The position numbers and the translations under genes were made by a program. The notes beneath the pieces were generated by a model, which was given only the letters and a program-made list of their open reading frames with translations, ran no database searches and had not been told where the DNA came from. Shown piece after piece: positions 52,932-63,065 of a DNA stretch of 64,000 bases. Numbering within the stretch: position 1 is the stretch's first letter; each line of letters begins with the position of its first letter. Origin of the DNA: JAVKDP01 sp040222185 (GTDB taxonomy: Bacteria > Bacteroidota > Rhodothermia > Balneolales > Balneolaceae); NCBI GenBank assembly GCA_040222185.1, contig JAVKDP010000003.1:18297-82296 (forward strand), in the 5' to 3' direction.

Positions 52932-55892
52932 CTAGAAGCGTACCGATATTCCTACCATAATGTGCCTCTGCTCAATAAAATTAGCAGGGTTATCATAGCT
53001 AGGAAGGTTATTGTCTGTAGGGTCAATATATCTTGGGTCACGAACATTGCTCGGCACGTCATAACTCCTGTCATTTCTTAGCGCTACAAGATCTGACTGG
53101 CTTTTGCCATCGTATTGTTTGTATCCCTCTCCGGTAACGGGGTTGATAATAACCGAGCTTCGGTTATTCAAAATATTGGTTACTTCAAGGAATGCAGAGA
53201 ATTTGGTTCCGTTTACATTAAACCATTTTTGGAGGTTGAAATCCATGTAAAACCATGCCGGCCCTACTTTACTGAATCTTTTTGATGGATCATCCACTGT
53301 TTCATAAATAGGACGCCAGTCTTGTTCTCCTGTAATAGGGTTTCTTTGGAAACCAACCAGCTCAACAGGGGTATATCTTGTACCACTTCTCCAAACAGCA
53401 GAAAGGAACATCTGGAACTGATTTAACACCCCGATATCAAAAAGAGGATCTTCCCGGTCGTATGTAAATGTGATATTACCTTTGATATCGAATGGTCTAT
53501 CCCAGGCTAGTGGTGTCTCAATATTGCTACCAATATTCTGTCTCGCATTAATATCACTTAGATTATCATCATTGGTAGAACTCAATCCCTCAGCCCTGGA
53601 ATAGGTAAATGAAACCTGGCCTCTCAACAAGTCGCGATATCTTTTCAAATAAGAAAGTTCTACTCCACGGGATCTTGCGTAATCACCATTAACTCTGAAT
53701 GCCTTAACTACATCCCGGCCATCAACATCTTGTACTCTGATATTCTGTGTTGTCACAAACTCATATTTATCTCTCCAGAAAGCTGAGATATTAAAAGCGT
53801 CATCAGAAGTAAGCTGGTTTCTTAAACCAATTTCATATGAGATATCAACTTCAGGGTTCAGGTTTGGATTACCTAAATCCGGTAAATCAGATTGATCTTG
53901 CAAGAACGGGTCTAAACCAGCATATACATAGCTAGGATGCGGTATTCTTGTAGAATGTCCATAGTTAAAGAACAGTACCTGGTTTTCTCTTACCGGGAAT
54001 GACACATTCACTTTAGGTAAAAACCTGAACTTATATCGCAGTCCAAATAATTTGTGTGAATCCTCAATATATTCTTCAGCAACAAATCGTGGTATAGTAG
54101 AGGTGGTGTTTTCATCCAAAGCATCATTAACAGCATCATCCACATATCTACCTGGAGCCCAGTATTCAAACCTTGCCCCAATATTTGCAATCAACCCGTT
54201 GTATCGCACCTTATCAGTGATAAAGAATGCACCACGTTTTGGCTTAACTCTCCAGGCATCAAAAGTCTCTCCAACTCTAAATGTTTCTGATACCGTATTT
54301 TCATCAATTCTGATTGGAGCTCCAATCCAGGGTCTTGTAATATCAATCCATTGATAGTCATTGAATTTGAATTCAAAGCCGGCTACAATCTGGTTCTTCC
54401 TGTCTGCGAAGAATTTTGTAATAGAACTTCTTAGTGTTAATTCTTCTGCAAAGTGATCATGCCAAAGGGTAGCAATACCACCATTGTTAAAGTATCCTGG
54501 GCCAGCCAGCACATAGGTAAAATCATCTGTGCCAATAAACTCTTCAGCGGGTGAGGTTACAATACTCTCCGGGTCAAATTCACTGTCTACGTTTTCTGGC
54601 CTCCAGTCTCTACCGTTTGCATCAGCTCTAAGCCTGGTAAATAGCCTGCTAAATTGAACTTCATAAAACGCAGACTGAGAAATTGTTTGTGTCCACTTCA
54701 AGTAAGAAAGGTTACTGTCATGTGTGTAGGTATTCGCATTGTCTAAGAAGCCATCAGAAAAAGCGAATTGAAAACCAGGACGAATCTGCGTATCTGCTCC
54801 TGTAATCTGAAGCATTCTTGTATTCTGATTAATCGTTAGCGAACGCTGGTATGCACCCTGAAGTCTCATACCCGGCTTGATATTCCATGTTAGTTTCATC
54901 ATACCGTTCCAGCGATTCCCCTGCCTTGGAGACCAGAACTCATCACCAACAATAGATGAGTTAATTTGGTTTGCTGATAGTTTGGTATAACCGTCAGTTA
55001 AACCAACCTGCCCGGTTAAAAAGAAAGTCATAGTACCTGGTAAGTCTAAACCCAGAGCCGGAAGAATTTTTTCTGCTAATAAAGCCGGCCCACCTAAACT
55101 AAGTTCGTAGTTGTCGGTAAAAAAGTTTGCCTGGTTTGAACCTACGTTAGAGCCTACGTTATCTCGTTTATGTGTAAATGTACCTTCGTACTTATCACTA
55201 CCATTCTGAGTTTGTACTGCAACTACACCGGAAGTTACGTCACCATATTCAGCACCAACGCCACCAGTAATTACTTCAATATTACTAAATGAATTCGATC
55301 CTAAATCCAGACCAAAACCAGTGCCCGCCAATGGATCTTGTGCCGATACTCCATCTACTACATATCCGGTTTCATAGGCACGACCACCTTTGATATACAG
55401 GCCTGTTGGATCTTTAATTACCCCAGACTGAAGCGATACCGCATCTTCAACTCTTTGAATTGGTGCTGCTTCAATATCTGCTTTTGAAATAGTAGCTGAT
55501 GTATTTGATTTCTCAACATCAAAAATTGGCTTTTCACCAATCACCACTACTTCTTCATCTGACTCAAAAACCTGCTCTTTAAGAGACTGGTTAACTTCTG
55601 TTGTTTCTCCGGCTTTAACCTGGATACCTGTTACCTGAACAACCTGAAATCCAATGAAGGTAATTTCTATGGTATATTCACCTGGTCGAATATTCTTGAT
55701 TTCAAAACGTCCATCAGGGTCAGTAGCATCTCCAAAATTAGTTCCTACAATTCTGACGTTTACCCCTGGAAGTGTTTCGTTTGTACCTTCTTCAGTAATT
55801 ACACCTGAGATTGACCCTGTTGTTTGAGCCATAACTGCATTAGTAGCTCCTAAAATGATAAACAAGGCAAAGAGTATTTGAAGTTTTCTCAT
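52932..55892 (-). CDS. TonB-dependent receptor with CarboxypepD_reg-like N-domain
   Basis: 986 residues. Signal peptide ending VMAQ, then a carboxypeptidase-regulatory-like beta-sandwich (about 25-110: TGSISGVITEEGTNETLPGV, RPGEYTIEITFIGFQ), a plug domain (about 130-235: VEDAVSLQSGVIKDPTGLYI, GGRAYETGYVVDGVSAQDPL), and a 22-stranded barrel to the end (VGISVRF). The substrate is unknown. SusD is absent. It is 5 bases from a lipoprotein gene upstream and 1 base from the PorV-like gene, so it forms an operon with them. Confidence 0.92.
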   Translation of the reverse strand: MRKLQILFALFIILGATNAVMAQTTGSISGVITEEGTNETLPGVNVRIVGTNFGDATDPDGRFEIKNIRPGEYTIEITFIGFQVVQVTGIQVKAGETTEVNQSLKEQVFESDEEVVVIGEKPIFDVEKSNTSATISKADIEAAPIQRVEDAVSLQSGVIKDPTGLYIKGGRAYETGYVVDGVSAQDPLAGTGFGLDLGSNSFSNIEVITGGVGAEYGDVTSGVVAVQTQNGSDKYEGTFTHKRDNVGSNVGSNQANFFTDNYELSLGGPALLAEKILPALGLDLPGTMTFFLTGQVGLTDGYTKLSANQINSSIVGDEFWSPRQGNRWNGMMKLTWNIKPGMRLQGAYQRSLTINQNTRMLQITGADTQIRPGFQFAFSDGFLDNANTYTHDSNLSYLKWTQTISQSAFYEVQFSRLFTRLRADANGRDWRPENVDSEFDPESIVTSPAEEFIGTDDFTYVLAGPGYFNNGGIATLWHDHFAEELTLRSSITKFFADRKNQIVAGFEFKFNDYQWIDITRPWIGAPIRIDENTVSETFRVGETFDAWRVKPKRGAFFITDKVRYNGLIANIGARFEYWAPGRYVDDAVNDALDENTTSTIPRFVAEEYIEDSHKLFGLRYKFRFLPKVNVSFPVRENQVLFFNYGHSTRIPHPSYVYAGLDPFLQDQSDLPDLGNPNLNPEVDISYEIGLRNQLTSDDAFNISAFWRDKYEFVTTQNIRVQDVDGRDVVKAFRVNGDYARSRGVELSYLKRYRDLLRGQVSFTYSRAEGLSSTNDDNLSDINARQNIGSNIETPLAWDRPFDIKGNITFTYDREDPLFDIGVLNQFQMFLSAVWRSGTRYTPVELVGFQRNPITGEQDWRPIYETVDDPSKRFSKVGPAWFYMDFNLQKWFNVNGTKFSAFLEVTNILNNRSSVIINPVTGEGYKQYDGKSQSDLVALRNDRSYDVPSNVRDPRYIDPTDNNLPSYDNPANFIEQRHIMVGISVRF

Positions 55893-55897
55893 AGTAC

Positions 55898-57403
55898 TTA
55901 TTGTTTAAAATTCAGCCTTCCGATGAGGAGTTCGTTTATCATTGCATCGAGGTTATTATTCCCATCCAAATTCATTAAGTCTAATCCGAAATAAATTAGA
56001 TTACCCTCAGCATTCTCAATGGCTACGCTTTCGTCACCTACATAATCCTGGTTTGCGCCAATCAGAGTAGTCGCTCTAAAGTCCGTTTCATATAGAGCGG
56101 TACCTCCAGATGTAGGTTTCAGTGGAAAACTTCCTACAACTCTCGAGTCGATCGAAAGAGTTTCTGTTACACCTGCATTGGTTGATGTAACATCTGTATT
56201 TGCATTTAAAAGAAAACCTGTTTGTATACCCGATAGTACTCCGATAGAATCAACCGGAAGAAAACTGAATATCTCGTCATTTTGAGATATTCCTTTCATA
56301 GGCATAGTTACGAATATTGACGCATCACTATTTTCAAAAAATTCGTCTGTGATATCCAGTGCGTATGTGATATTTCGATCAATATCGTTTGAAAGCCAAT
56401 ATATATGATCCCACTTGGCTAATGTCTTCTTTAAGGTTGGATCAACAACTAATGGAAACGCAGAAGAGAGTGCTACTTTTTCATTCGTCACTTCTCCATC
56501 ATTTATAATCCACACATCAGGTGTTATCCCGTTTTGATCAAGCAAATTTAGATGGAATGCCTGATTGGCAAATGAATTAGCGCCGGCATAGTCATTTAAG
56601 AACAGTGTTCTTGAGTTTTGAATTTTTGTATACCAGGATACGCTGTCAATAGGGCTAACTGCGCCTGCATTATCGGTAGTGCGTACGTAAAATATATTTC
56701 TCTGGCCTACAACGATACCAGGTATTTCTATATCTGGTGCACTGGTATAGCTTCTACCAAGAAAAACTGAAGCTGTTTTTTCTCCAACGCTTGAGTTGTC
56801 TACTTCGAGACTTATAAAAATTCTATTCTCATCTTCAGGAATAGGAATTGAAGTCCAGCCATTTACTGTGTCGTTTATGGCAACTTCAGTAGTTAAAATA
56901 TTCTTTAACCCATCAGGGTCATTAATGGTCCAACCAAAACTTGCAACAGAGAACAATGTATCTGCAGGTTTTTCAGTTAGATTTATCGAAATACTTGGGG
57001 AAGAGTTTACAATAGGAAATACCAACCTTGCACCTACTGGGTCAGTGTCACCATCATTATCGATAGCCCGAATTTTGAACAGAACATCATCTTCAGCCTG
57101 TCCTTCAGTTATCGGGAGAATAAAAGTACTGTCCGTTCTCTCAGTGAACGTCCAATCGCCATCCATGGTATCATTTATGGCATATTCATAACCAACTATA
57201 TAACCATCACCATCATTACCCCACCAGGATATACTAATTTGACTTGAGAGTCTGAAATCTCCCTCCCTGTCGATTTTATCGACGGTTAGAAAGGTGGTTG
57301 GTGGAACATTCTCATTTAGATTCCCGCTCACTGAACTATCACAGGATAAAACAGAGGTAACAAGAACTGCAAAAAGGAGTGTTATTTTGTAAAACTGATT
57401 CAA
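55898..57403 (-). CDS. Lipoprotein with Ig/fibronectin-like domains
   Basis: 501 residues with lipobox VLSC (Cys21). Two beta-sandwich-like domains are seen at about 35-130 (SISWWGNDGDGYIVGYEYAI, ILPITEGQAEDDVLFKIRAI) and 140-255 (FGWTINDPDGLKNILTTEVA). A C-terminal alpha/beta part follows (about 265-501) with LFLNDYAGANSFANQAFHLN and GNLIYFGLDLMNLDGNNN. It has no recognisable catalytic site. Position just before a TonB receptor suggests a surface-exposed partner. It begins a new unit after the terminator at 57429-57462. Confidence 0.75.
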   Translation of the reverse strand: MNQFYKITLLFAVLVTSVLSCDSSVSGNLNENVPPTTFLTVDKIDREGDFRLSSQISISWWGNDGDGYIVGYEYAINDTMDGDWTFTERTDSTFILPITEGQAEDDVLFKIRAIDNDGDTDPVGARLVFPIVNSSPSISINLTEKPADTLFSVASFGWTINDPDGLKNILTTEVAINDTVNGWTSIPIPEDENRIFISLEVDNSSVGEKTASVFLGRSYTSAPDIEIPGIVVGQRNIFYVRTTDNAGAVSPIDSVSWYTKIQNSRTLFLNDYAGANSFANQAFHLNLLDQNGITPDVWIINDGEVTNEKVALSSAFPLVVDPTLKKTLAKWDHIYWLSNDIDRNITYALDITDEFFENSDASIFVTMPMKGISQNDEIFSFLPVDSIGVLSGIQTGFLLNANTDVTSTNAGVTETLSIDSRVVGSFPLKPTSGGTALYETDFRATTLIGANQDYVGDESVAIENAEGNLIYFGLDLMNLDGNNNLDAMINELLIGRLNFKQ

Positions 57404-57428
57404 TTATTACGGAACTGATTATGTTAAA

Positions 57429-57462
57429 ATTCAGGCTCGCAGATTATGCTACGAGCCTGAAT
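57429..57462 (-). terminator. Hairpin after sorting-domain protein gene
   Basis: A perfect 11-base inverted repeat ATTCAGGCTCG / CGAGCCTGAAT (57429-57439, 57452-57462), followed on the minus strand by TTTTAACAT. It is probably a partial terminator between the two halves of the surface gene train. Confidence 0.65.
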
Positions 57463-57476
57463 AATTTTTCTAATGC

Positions 57477-60158
57477 TTACTTGATAAGCATCATTTTACG
57501 AGTACTGGTAAATGATCCAGCCTCGATACGGTAAATGTACATACCACTAGCTAACGCAGAAGCGTCAAATTTCACAGTATGGTTAGCCGCATTTAGCTGC
57601 TCGTTGTTAAGCAGTGTAGCAACTTTTCTACCAAGCATGTCATACACATTTAAAGTCACCTTACTTGTTTGTGGTAAGCTAAAATTAATGTTTGTGCTTG
57701 GGTTGAATGGGTTAGGATAGTTTTGGTCTAAAGAAAATTCTCTAGGAGTTCCAACTTCATCCTCATTATTTACAGAAACACCTCTTTCGAAAGTGATGAA
57801 TCTATAAATAGGCTCAAAGTCGTCACCAAAGTTACCATATGGTCCGTGTACATCAAGAGTATCTGAACCATCGCTAACTCTTACATTCCAAAGGAAATCG
57901 GCAGACTCACCAACTTCTAACTCAAGCTCTTCTCCAAGGAAGTTATTGATTGAATCAGCAACCAAAGTTACCATAGGGTCTTGAGAGTCATTAGCAGAAG
58001 GGAAAATTCCAACTACATCTATTACGGTATCAGCTTCAGAGTCTAATAGGTACATAACCAATTCGTAAGTAACATCGTCACCATCGAAATCTTCTGTAGC
58101 AGCCCAAGTGAAGTCAACGTCTTCAGTCACTACGATCTCAACACTATCAGCAGGTGAAGTTAGTGGGAAATCAAGAACAGGAGTAAAGGCGTTGCCATCT
58201 TCAGTTAAGAAGTCATTTACATCTCTAGGATGGAATTTAGGTGATCCAAATGAAGCAGCTACAATACCGTAAGCATCCATTGTTACATCCATTCTGATAG
58301 AATGGTTAATGTCGTAGCTTACACCAACTGTTCCGATTTCAGCATCTGAACGAATATCTTCGTTGAATACAGCACCATCAGCAGAATCAGCGTCAAGGTT
58401 TTGGAATATATACTCACCAAAAACACCTCTTTCAACAACTTCTACATCTTCGAACTTAACAAGCATACCTTCATATGGCTCAAGTTCTCCATCAGCTTCG
58501 TTAGCAACAACATAATCCGTAGTTAATACAGGGATCACTGTTTCGATATCGTTTCCAGTAGAGTTTACTGTGAATTCAATATCAACAAGCTGAGTAAGTG
58601 TTAGTGAGTTACTTGCAACTGATGCTTCATGAACTTCAGCAGCTGTAATTGTGATTTCATCACCACGGTTAAGATCCTGAGTTGCACTAGTGATTTCCAG
58701 GAAAACACCACTCCAGGCTGCTGCTGCATCCTGAACAATGATTACACCATCAGTGTTATCTGAAACGATTAAACCAGTTATACTAGTAGGAACATTTCCA
58801 GCACCTAATAACGGACTTGCACCAGCACCATCATCAGATGTTTGCTGAATCAAAGAAATAGAGTTGATAGGGCCATCCTGTACAAAGAAACCATAATTTC
58901 CTGCAATTGGAGCTCTACCTACTAAAGCTTCACTATCAGTTGCTTCAATATAGAATGAAACAGCAGTGAAGTTAGCAAACGTTGGAAGTGTAGCACTATA
59001 AACATCACCTACAGCAGTCATTGCTAAGGTATCAGTAACACCACCACCTGAATAAATTAATTGAGCACTAGTAATAGTTGCTGCATCAACACCAACAATT
59101 GTAGCACTTACAGTAACAGCATCAGTAGATGTTACAGTAGAATCAGACTGAGAAACTTCTGAAAATACCGGTGGAGAACCAACTAGTTCTAAATCATTTG
59201 GCCAGCTAAGGATAGTTCCGCCACCTATGTCGTCACCATCTTCAAATCTTACACCGTTTAACCAAACTACACCATCTTCCATCGGGTTAATACCGAATGC
59301 TACTCTGTCTGCAGCAACGTTTCCGTCAGGATCATCACCAGTTGTGTTGATGAAGCCACTTATGTTCACAATTGAACCTGGAGCTGGTGGTACAAAGTCT
59401 CCGTCTTCAGCCCTACGGTAGTTAAATGAAGGCAGGTAAGCTACCCTGTCATTTCTGTATCTTAGTGAAGTATCATAAATGTAGATTCTGGATCCATTAT
59501 TACTAATAGCCCAGTCAGGTCTGTCGCCTAATGAAACACTACTTACAGTTGCATTGTTAATTTTAACATATGCACCGTTATACTTTCCATAGTTCGCGAT
59601 GTTGATTTCATGTGTTCCATCAGCATTAAGAGTATTAATCTCATCAGCAGTAACTTCCCAAGGATCTAAAAGACCTGCATATTGCGGGAACTCAGAGTTA
59701 ACATTACCTAGTAGAGTTGGAGTTTCATCTACCGTCATTTGTGAAGTAGCATTAAAGAAGGTCAATCGACCAACAAATGTTACCACATCACCACGAGTAA
59801 AACCCTCTAATAGTTCATAGTCAGACTCAACAATTTGAATCGACATACCATCACGGCCTTGTGTCACAGCAGCAGTATCAGTCACGAAGATATGGATACG
59901 GCTGATGTCATCGATTATGCCATCTGTATCAGTGTCAGTTGGAGTTGCTAAACCTGAACTCCTAGGATAAGAAACAACTACAGCAGTATACGTAACAGAT
60001 ACCCCTGCTAGTGGATGTGCTTGTAATGAATCCTGATCATAAACAGAAAGGTTTGTGTAAGTATTAAGATCTTTAATACTTACCACATCCTGCGCAAATG
60101 CCTGAGTAGTACCCAATGCAACGGCAACGATGCAAATAATTTGTATCAATCTTTTCAT
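57477..60158 (-). CDS. Large secreted multidomain protein with C-terminal sorting domain
   Basis: 893 residues. Signal peptide ending AFAQ. An OB-fold-like segment (about 25-165: GVSVTYTAVVVSYPR, SDYELLEGFTRGDVVTFVGR) is followed by a possible second such segment (about 440-640). Ig/cadherin-like beta domains rich in Asp, Thr and Val fill the rest. The end (about 805-893) is a sorting domain: LDQNYPNPFNPSTNINFSLP, MLGRKVATLLNNEQ, and RKMMLIK. No enzyme motif is recognised; it is probably a surface adhesin or scaffold. It follows the 60168 gene by 9 bases. Confidence 0.8.
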   Translation of the reverse strand: MKRLIQIICIVAVALGTTQAFAQDVVSIKDLNTYTNLSVYDQDSLQAHPLAGVSVTYTAVVVSYPRSSGLATPTDTDTDGIIDDISRIHIFVTDTAAVTQGRDGMSIQIVESDYELLEGFTRGDVVTFVGRLTFFNATSQMTVDETPTLLGNVNSEFPQYAGLLDPWEVTADEINTLNADGTHEINIANYGKYNGAYVKINNATVSSVSLGDRPDWAISNNGSRIYIYDTSLRYRNDRVAYLPSFNYRRAEDGDFVPPAPGSIVNISGFINTTGDDPDGNVAADRVAFGINPMEDGVVWLNGVRFEDGDDIGGGTILSWPNDLELVGSPPVFSEVSQSDSTVTSTDAVTVSATIVGVDAATITSAQLIYSGGGVTDTLAMTAVGDVYSATLPTFANFTAVSFYIEATDSEALVGRAPIAGNYGFFVQDGPINSISLIQQTSDDGAGASPLLGAGNVPTSITGLIVSDNTDGVIIVQDAAAAWSGVFLEITSATQDLNRGDEITITAAEVHEASVASNSLTLTQLVDIEFTVNSTGNDIETVIPVLTTDYVVANEADGELEPYEGMLVKFEDVEVVERGVFGEYIFQNLDADSADGAVFNEDIRSDAEIGTVGVSYDINHSIRMDVTMDAYGIVAASFGSPKFHPRDVNDFLTEDGNAFTPVLDFPLTSPADSVEIVVTEDVDFTWAATEDFDGDDVTYELVMYLLDSEADTVIDVVGIFPSANDSQDPMVTLVADSINNFLGEELELEVGESADFLWNVRVSDGSDTLDVHGPYGNFGDDFEPIYRFITFERGVSVNNEDEVGTPREFSLDQNYPNPFNPSTNINFSLPQTSKVTLNVYDMLGRKVATLLNNEQLNAANHTVKFDASALASGMYIYRIEAGSFTSTRKMMLIK

Positions 60159-60167
60159 ATTATTCTA

Positions 60168-62285
60168 TTATTTAATGATTACTATTTTACCTGTTTGTAT
60201 CTCCCCTGAACCTAAATCTTTTACGGTATACAGGTATAAACCCGTTGTTAAGATTTGGTTAGCGTTTGATTGAATGTCCCAAGAATGCTCACCACCTGGT
60301 AAAACCCGTGGGTCGTCACTAAAGCTTGAGAACCAGCCTATATCGCCATTATATGTATCCGCGTCATGAGTGAATTCCGAAATAATATCCCCGGCAACTG
60401 AATAGATTCTAACTTCTGCTTTTGCAGGTAGATTATAAAAATTTAGTTTTCTTTCCCCTTCCTGGTTGCCATCCCATGCTGCATTTACTCTATACGGATT
60501 TGGGTATACACCCACTTTGTATTCTCTCTGACTTGATCCAAAATTCTCGTTTACAGGAGTCCCCGGGAATACACGAACAGCATTTACATTTGAGCTACTT
60601 TCAAGGCTTTCTACTTCAAACACATCACTACCTTTATCAAAAGCAGTAACCGAAAGCTCATATTGCCAGCCACTAAGCATGTCATTTAACTCAAATGCGT
60701 AATAGTACTGAGTAGTATCACCTTCAAAAGTAACAGGGGAATCCAATTCTATTTCTGAAAATCCGGTGTTAAAACCAACCTGGTTATTCGGTGTATCAAA
60801 CTCTCTAATCACCCTGGATTGCGGGTTTAAATCTTCTCCTATCTCAGACCGGTAAACTCTGTATCCTTCAAAATCTGTTTCTCCTGATACACGATCTACG
60901 GAAACCTCTGCTGTTTTATCCCAATACAACGTCACCTTACCGGCTTCTAATTCAGCCCGAACTTTCGGGTTATCCGGAGGAGTTGGAAATAGATATCGCG
61001 TTAGTTCACCATTGCCATCTGTATCTTCACCTGCATCAAGTACACCATTGTTGTTTTTATCCTCTCCCTGGAACACTCTTTTTGCTGAGTTTAATGTCTG
61101 CACTAACTCAACTCTTGATTCATCTGTGTCAACAGCTTTACCAGCAGGCCCCTGGAATTCATCGGGTTTTAAAGCAGCTGATACTACAAAATATACTGAG
61201 ATGGTTTCACCTGGATCTACTGATGGAAATGGTCCGATTGAAATAAATGAAATGTAATTACCACCACCGGTTTGCCCGTCCGTTCTCAATTGCTCTCTTA
61301 CAGGAGTTCCGCCAATTGTAGAATCGATCGGAAACTCTGTTGCCATACGCTCATAGCGCTGAAGGTCATTATTTGGGCGAACATAAACACCAGTTCCAGC
61401 AGAAAACAACCAATAGCTAGGTCCTACAGAAGGCGCATTTACACCTTGGGTTTCCAGGTACTCTTCATTTGATGGGTGGAAAAAATTGTCTCTGTATTCG
61501 GCTCCCATAATTGACATTGCACCATAAGTATTTATAGTAGGGTCGTCAGGAGAACCTGCATCAAAAGCATAGGTCGTATGGAGTGTATCCAGGTAACCAA
61601 TACCATTTTTATTAAAGAACTCACCGCCGGTTTCAGTAGCGGTATTCACATTCCGAACAACCAAATCAGCATACATCCCAATAAAAACACTATCCCAGGT
61701 TGCTGGCGCTGAATACAACTGACTATTATTGGTAATGTCATAGCGAAGAATGGTGAAGTTCTCAGTAAATGGGAAATCCCAGTTATAACTTTCTAGGCGA
61801 ACATCCGCATATAGAGGAGTATCATGTCCATTTATTGGTGTTCCGTTAATATCTCGCCTTTGATCTGAGAAGTTAGCGATAATATCCTGCTCCCCTACTG
61901 AGAATGGAGAAAAGAATTCGTCATTAGGATTAGTACTTCTTCGACTAAGCGGAGCATCAGCGGTAAACTCAAAACCTGCCGCTCCCCTGGCATAGCCACC
62001 GCTTGTAGTAACAGAACCTGTAGAAACTCTTAGCTGTGCATTATTGTAAAGTGCGCCGATCCAGATTCCAGCTTCAAATAAGTGTTCTGTACCTGTATCG
62101 TTAGGGTAGCGCATACTGGAACCGCCTTCCGGGTTATTCCTTACATCAGGTTTACCAAGTGTACCGAAATTTGTAATTGAAAGACCGATAATACCAGCAT
62201 CGGTTTCTGCCCTTTCAAATGAAGACTGTGCTAATGCCAGGTTTGTACTAAAACAAACCAACATAAATAAGAGAAAATACTTCAA
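60168..62285 (-). CDS. Secreted surface protein with fibronectin-like and sorting-type C-terminal domains
   Basis: 705 residues, first gene of the surface train. Signal peptide ending ALAQ, then a long beta-rich body starting SITNFGTLGKPDVRN. An EF-hand-like Asp-rich segment occurs near 415 (DKNNNGVLDAGEDTDGNGEL), a fibronectin-III-like domain at about 440-575, and a variant sorting domain (EYKVGVYPNPYRVNAAW to GKIVIIK) at about 590-705. The start is TTG because a stop lies two codons upstream and the first ATG would remove the charged part of the signal peptide. A promoter-like element is 27 bases upstream. Confidence 0.78.
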   Translation of the reverse strand: MKYFLLFMLVCFSTNLALAQSSFERAETDAGIIGLSITNFGTLGKPDVRNNPEGGSSMRYPNDTGTEHLFEAGIWIGALYNNAQLRVSTGSVTTSGGYARGAAGFEFTADAPLSRRSTNPNDEFFSPFSVGEQDIIANFSDQRRDINGTPINGHDTPLYADVRLESYNWDFPFTENFTILRYDITNNSQLYSAPATWDSVFIGMYADLVVRNVNTATETGGEFFNKNGIGYLDTLHTTYAFDAGSPDDPTINTYGAMSIMGAEYRDNFFHPSNEEYLETQGVNAPSVGPSYWLFSAGTGVYVRPNNDLQRYERMATEFPIDSTIGGTPVREQLRTDGQTGGGNYISFISIGPFPSVDPGETISVYFVVSAALKPDEFQGPAGKAVDTDESRVELVQTLNSAKRVFQGEDKNNNGVLDAGEDTDGNGELTRYLFPTPPDNPKVRAELEAGKVTLYWDKTAEVSVDRVSGETDFEGYRVYRSEIGEDLNPQSRVIREFDTPNNQVGFNTGFSEIELDSPVTFEGDTTQYYYAFELNDMLSGWQYELSVTAFDKGSDVFEVESLESSSNVNAVRVFPGTPVNENFGSSQREYKVGVYPNPYRVNAAWDGNQEGERKLNFYNLPAKAEVRIYSVAGDIISEFTHDADTYNGDIGWFSSFSDDPRVLPGGEHSWDIQSNANQILTTGLYLYTVKDLGSGEIQTGKIVIIK

Positions 62286-62311
62286 AGACTAATGCTAACT
62301 TTTTTTATTGA

Positions 62312-62339
62312 AATATAAGATACACATCTTAATAGTCAA
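62312..62339 (-). promoter_or_regulatory. Likely promoter of surface gene train
   Basis: On the minus strand TTGACT (62339-62334) is followed by 16 bases and TATATT (62317-62312). Read in the Bacteroidota style it is TTG, 19 bases, TATATTTC, a 7 of 8 match to TAnnTTTG. It is correctly placed just upstream of the start at 62285. Confidence 0.55.
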
Positions 62340-62381
62340 CTACACTTTCGCCCTGGTAATTTTACACTTCCATAACATGAA

Positions 62382-63065
62382 TCATCTTATTCTGTTTTTA
62401 TAGAACTTAACCATCTGTTCTTGCGAAAACCCTAAATAGTACATCAAAAAAATTGTACTGAAGATTACTTGTAACCTTATAACACCTACATCAATATACT
62501 TTCTTGCAGAAGTAACAACCGAATTTGAATGAATAATAAATTTAGTCTCTCGCTTAATCGGCCAGATAATCTTTTGATCTTCCATGACAATAAGGCGTTC
62601 ATCAAATCCCCCGATTTTATTAAACAAAGCCTTTGTAATAAACAGGCTCTGATCTCCAAACCGGAAGAAATCGATATCGAACTTTGTAAACCATGAGTAT
62701 GCTTTCAATAAAAAATGCTGGTAATCAAAGGTAAGTCGAAAGCAGCCCGCCTCTATTTCTGAACTCAGACTTTGTCTTATATCATCTATAAAGGTTTTGG
62801 GTGGAAAGGTATCAGCATGTAGAAAGTAAAGTATATTACCAGACGCTTTCGTCGCTCCAAAATTCATTTGAGAAGCCCTGCCTTTTTTAGGGCTGGAAAA
62901 TACCTTTACTCCAAGGCTTTCTGCTACAGCTACTGTACCATCACTGCTTCCCCCGTCAGATATTATGATTTCAGTGTGCTCGGAGTTATTACATGATTCT
63001 AGAAATCTAATTAAGTGAGGTAATGACTCTTCTTCATTATATGCCGGTATGATTATGCTAATCAT
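62382..63065 (-). CDS. TIGR04283-type glycosyltransferase family 2
   Basis: 227 residues. The GT-A motifs are SIIIPAYNEEESLPHLIRFL at the start, ISDGGSSDGTVAVAESLGVK, and the D-x-D-like LHADTFPP. The C-terminal part (WFTKFDIDFFRFGDQSLFIT, GGFDERLIVMEDQKI) fits the TIGR04283 group, which occurs together with TIGR04282 proteins and has been linked to arsenosugar-type glycoside biosynthesis. Substrate not shown here. It overlaps its partner gene by 8 bases, so the pair acts together. Confidence 0.88.
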   Translation of the reverse strand: MISIIIPAYNEEESLPHLIRFLESCNNSEHTEIIISDGGSSDGTVAVAESLGVKVFSSPKKGRASQMNFGATKASGNILYFLHADTFPPKTFIDDIRQSLSSEIEAGCFRLTFDYQHFLLKAYSWFTKFDIDFFRFGDQSLFITKALFNKIGGFDERLIVMEDQKIIWPIKRETKFIIHSNSVVTSARKYIDVGVIRLQVIFSTIFLMYYLGFSQEQMVKFYKNRIR

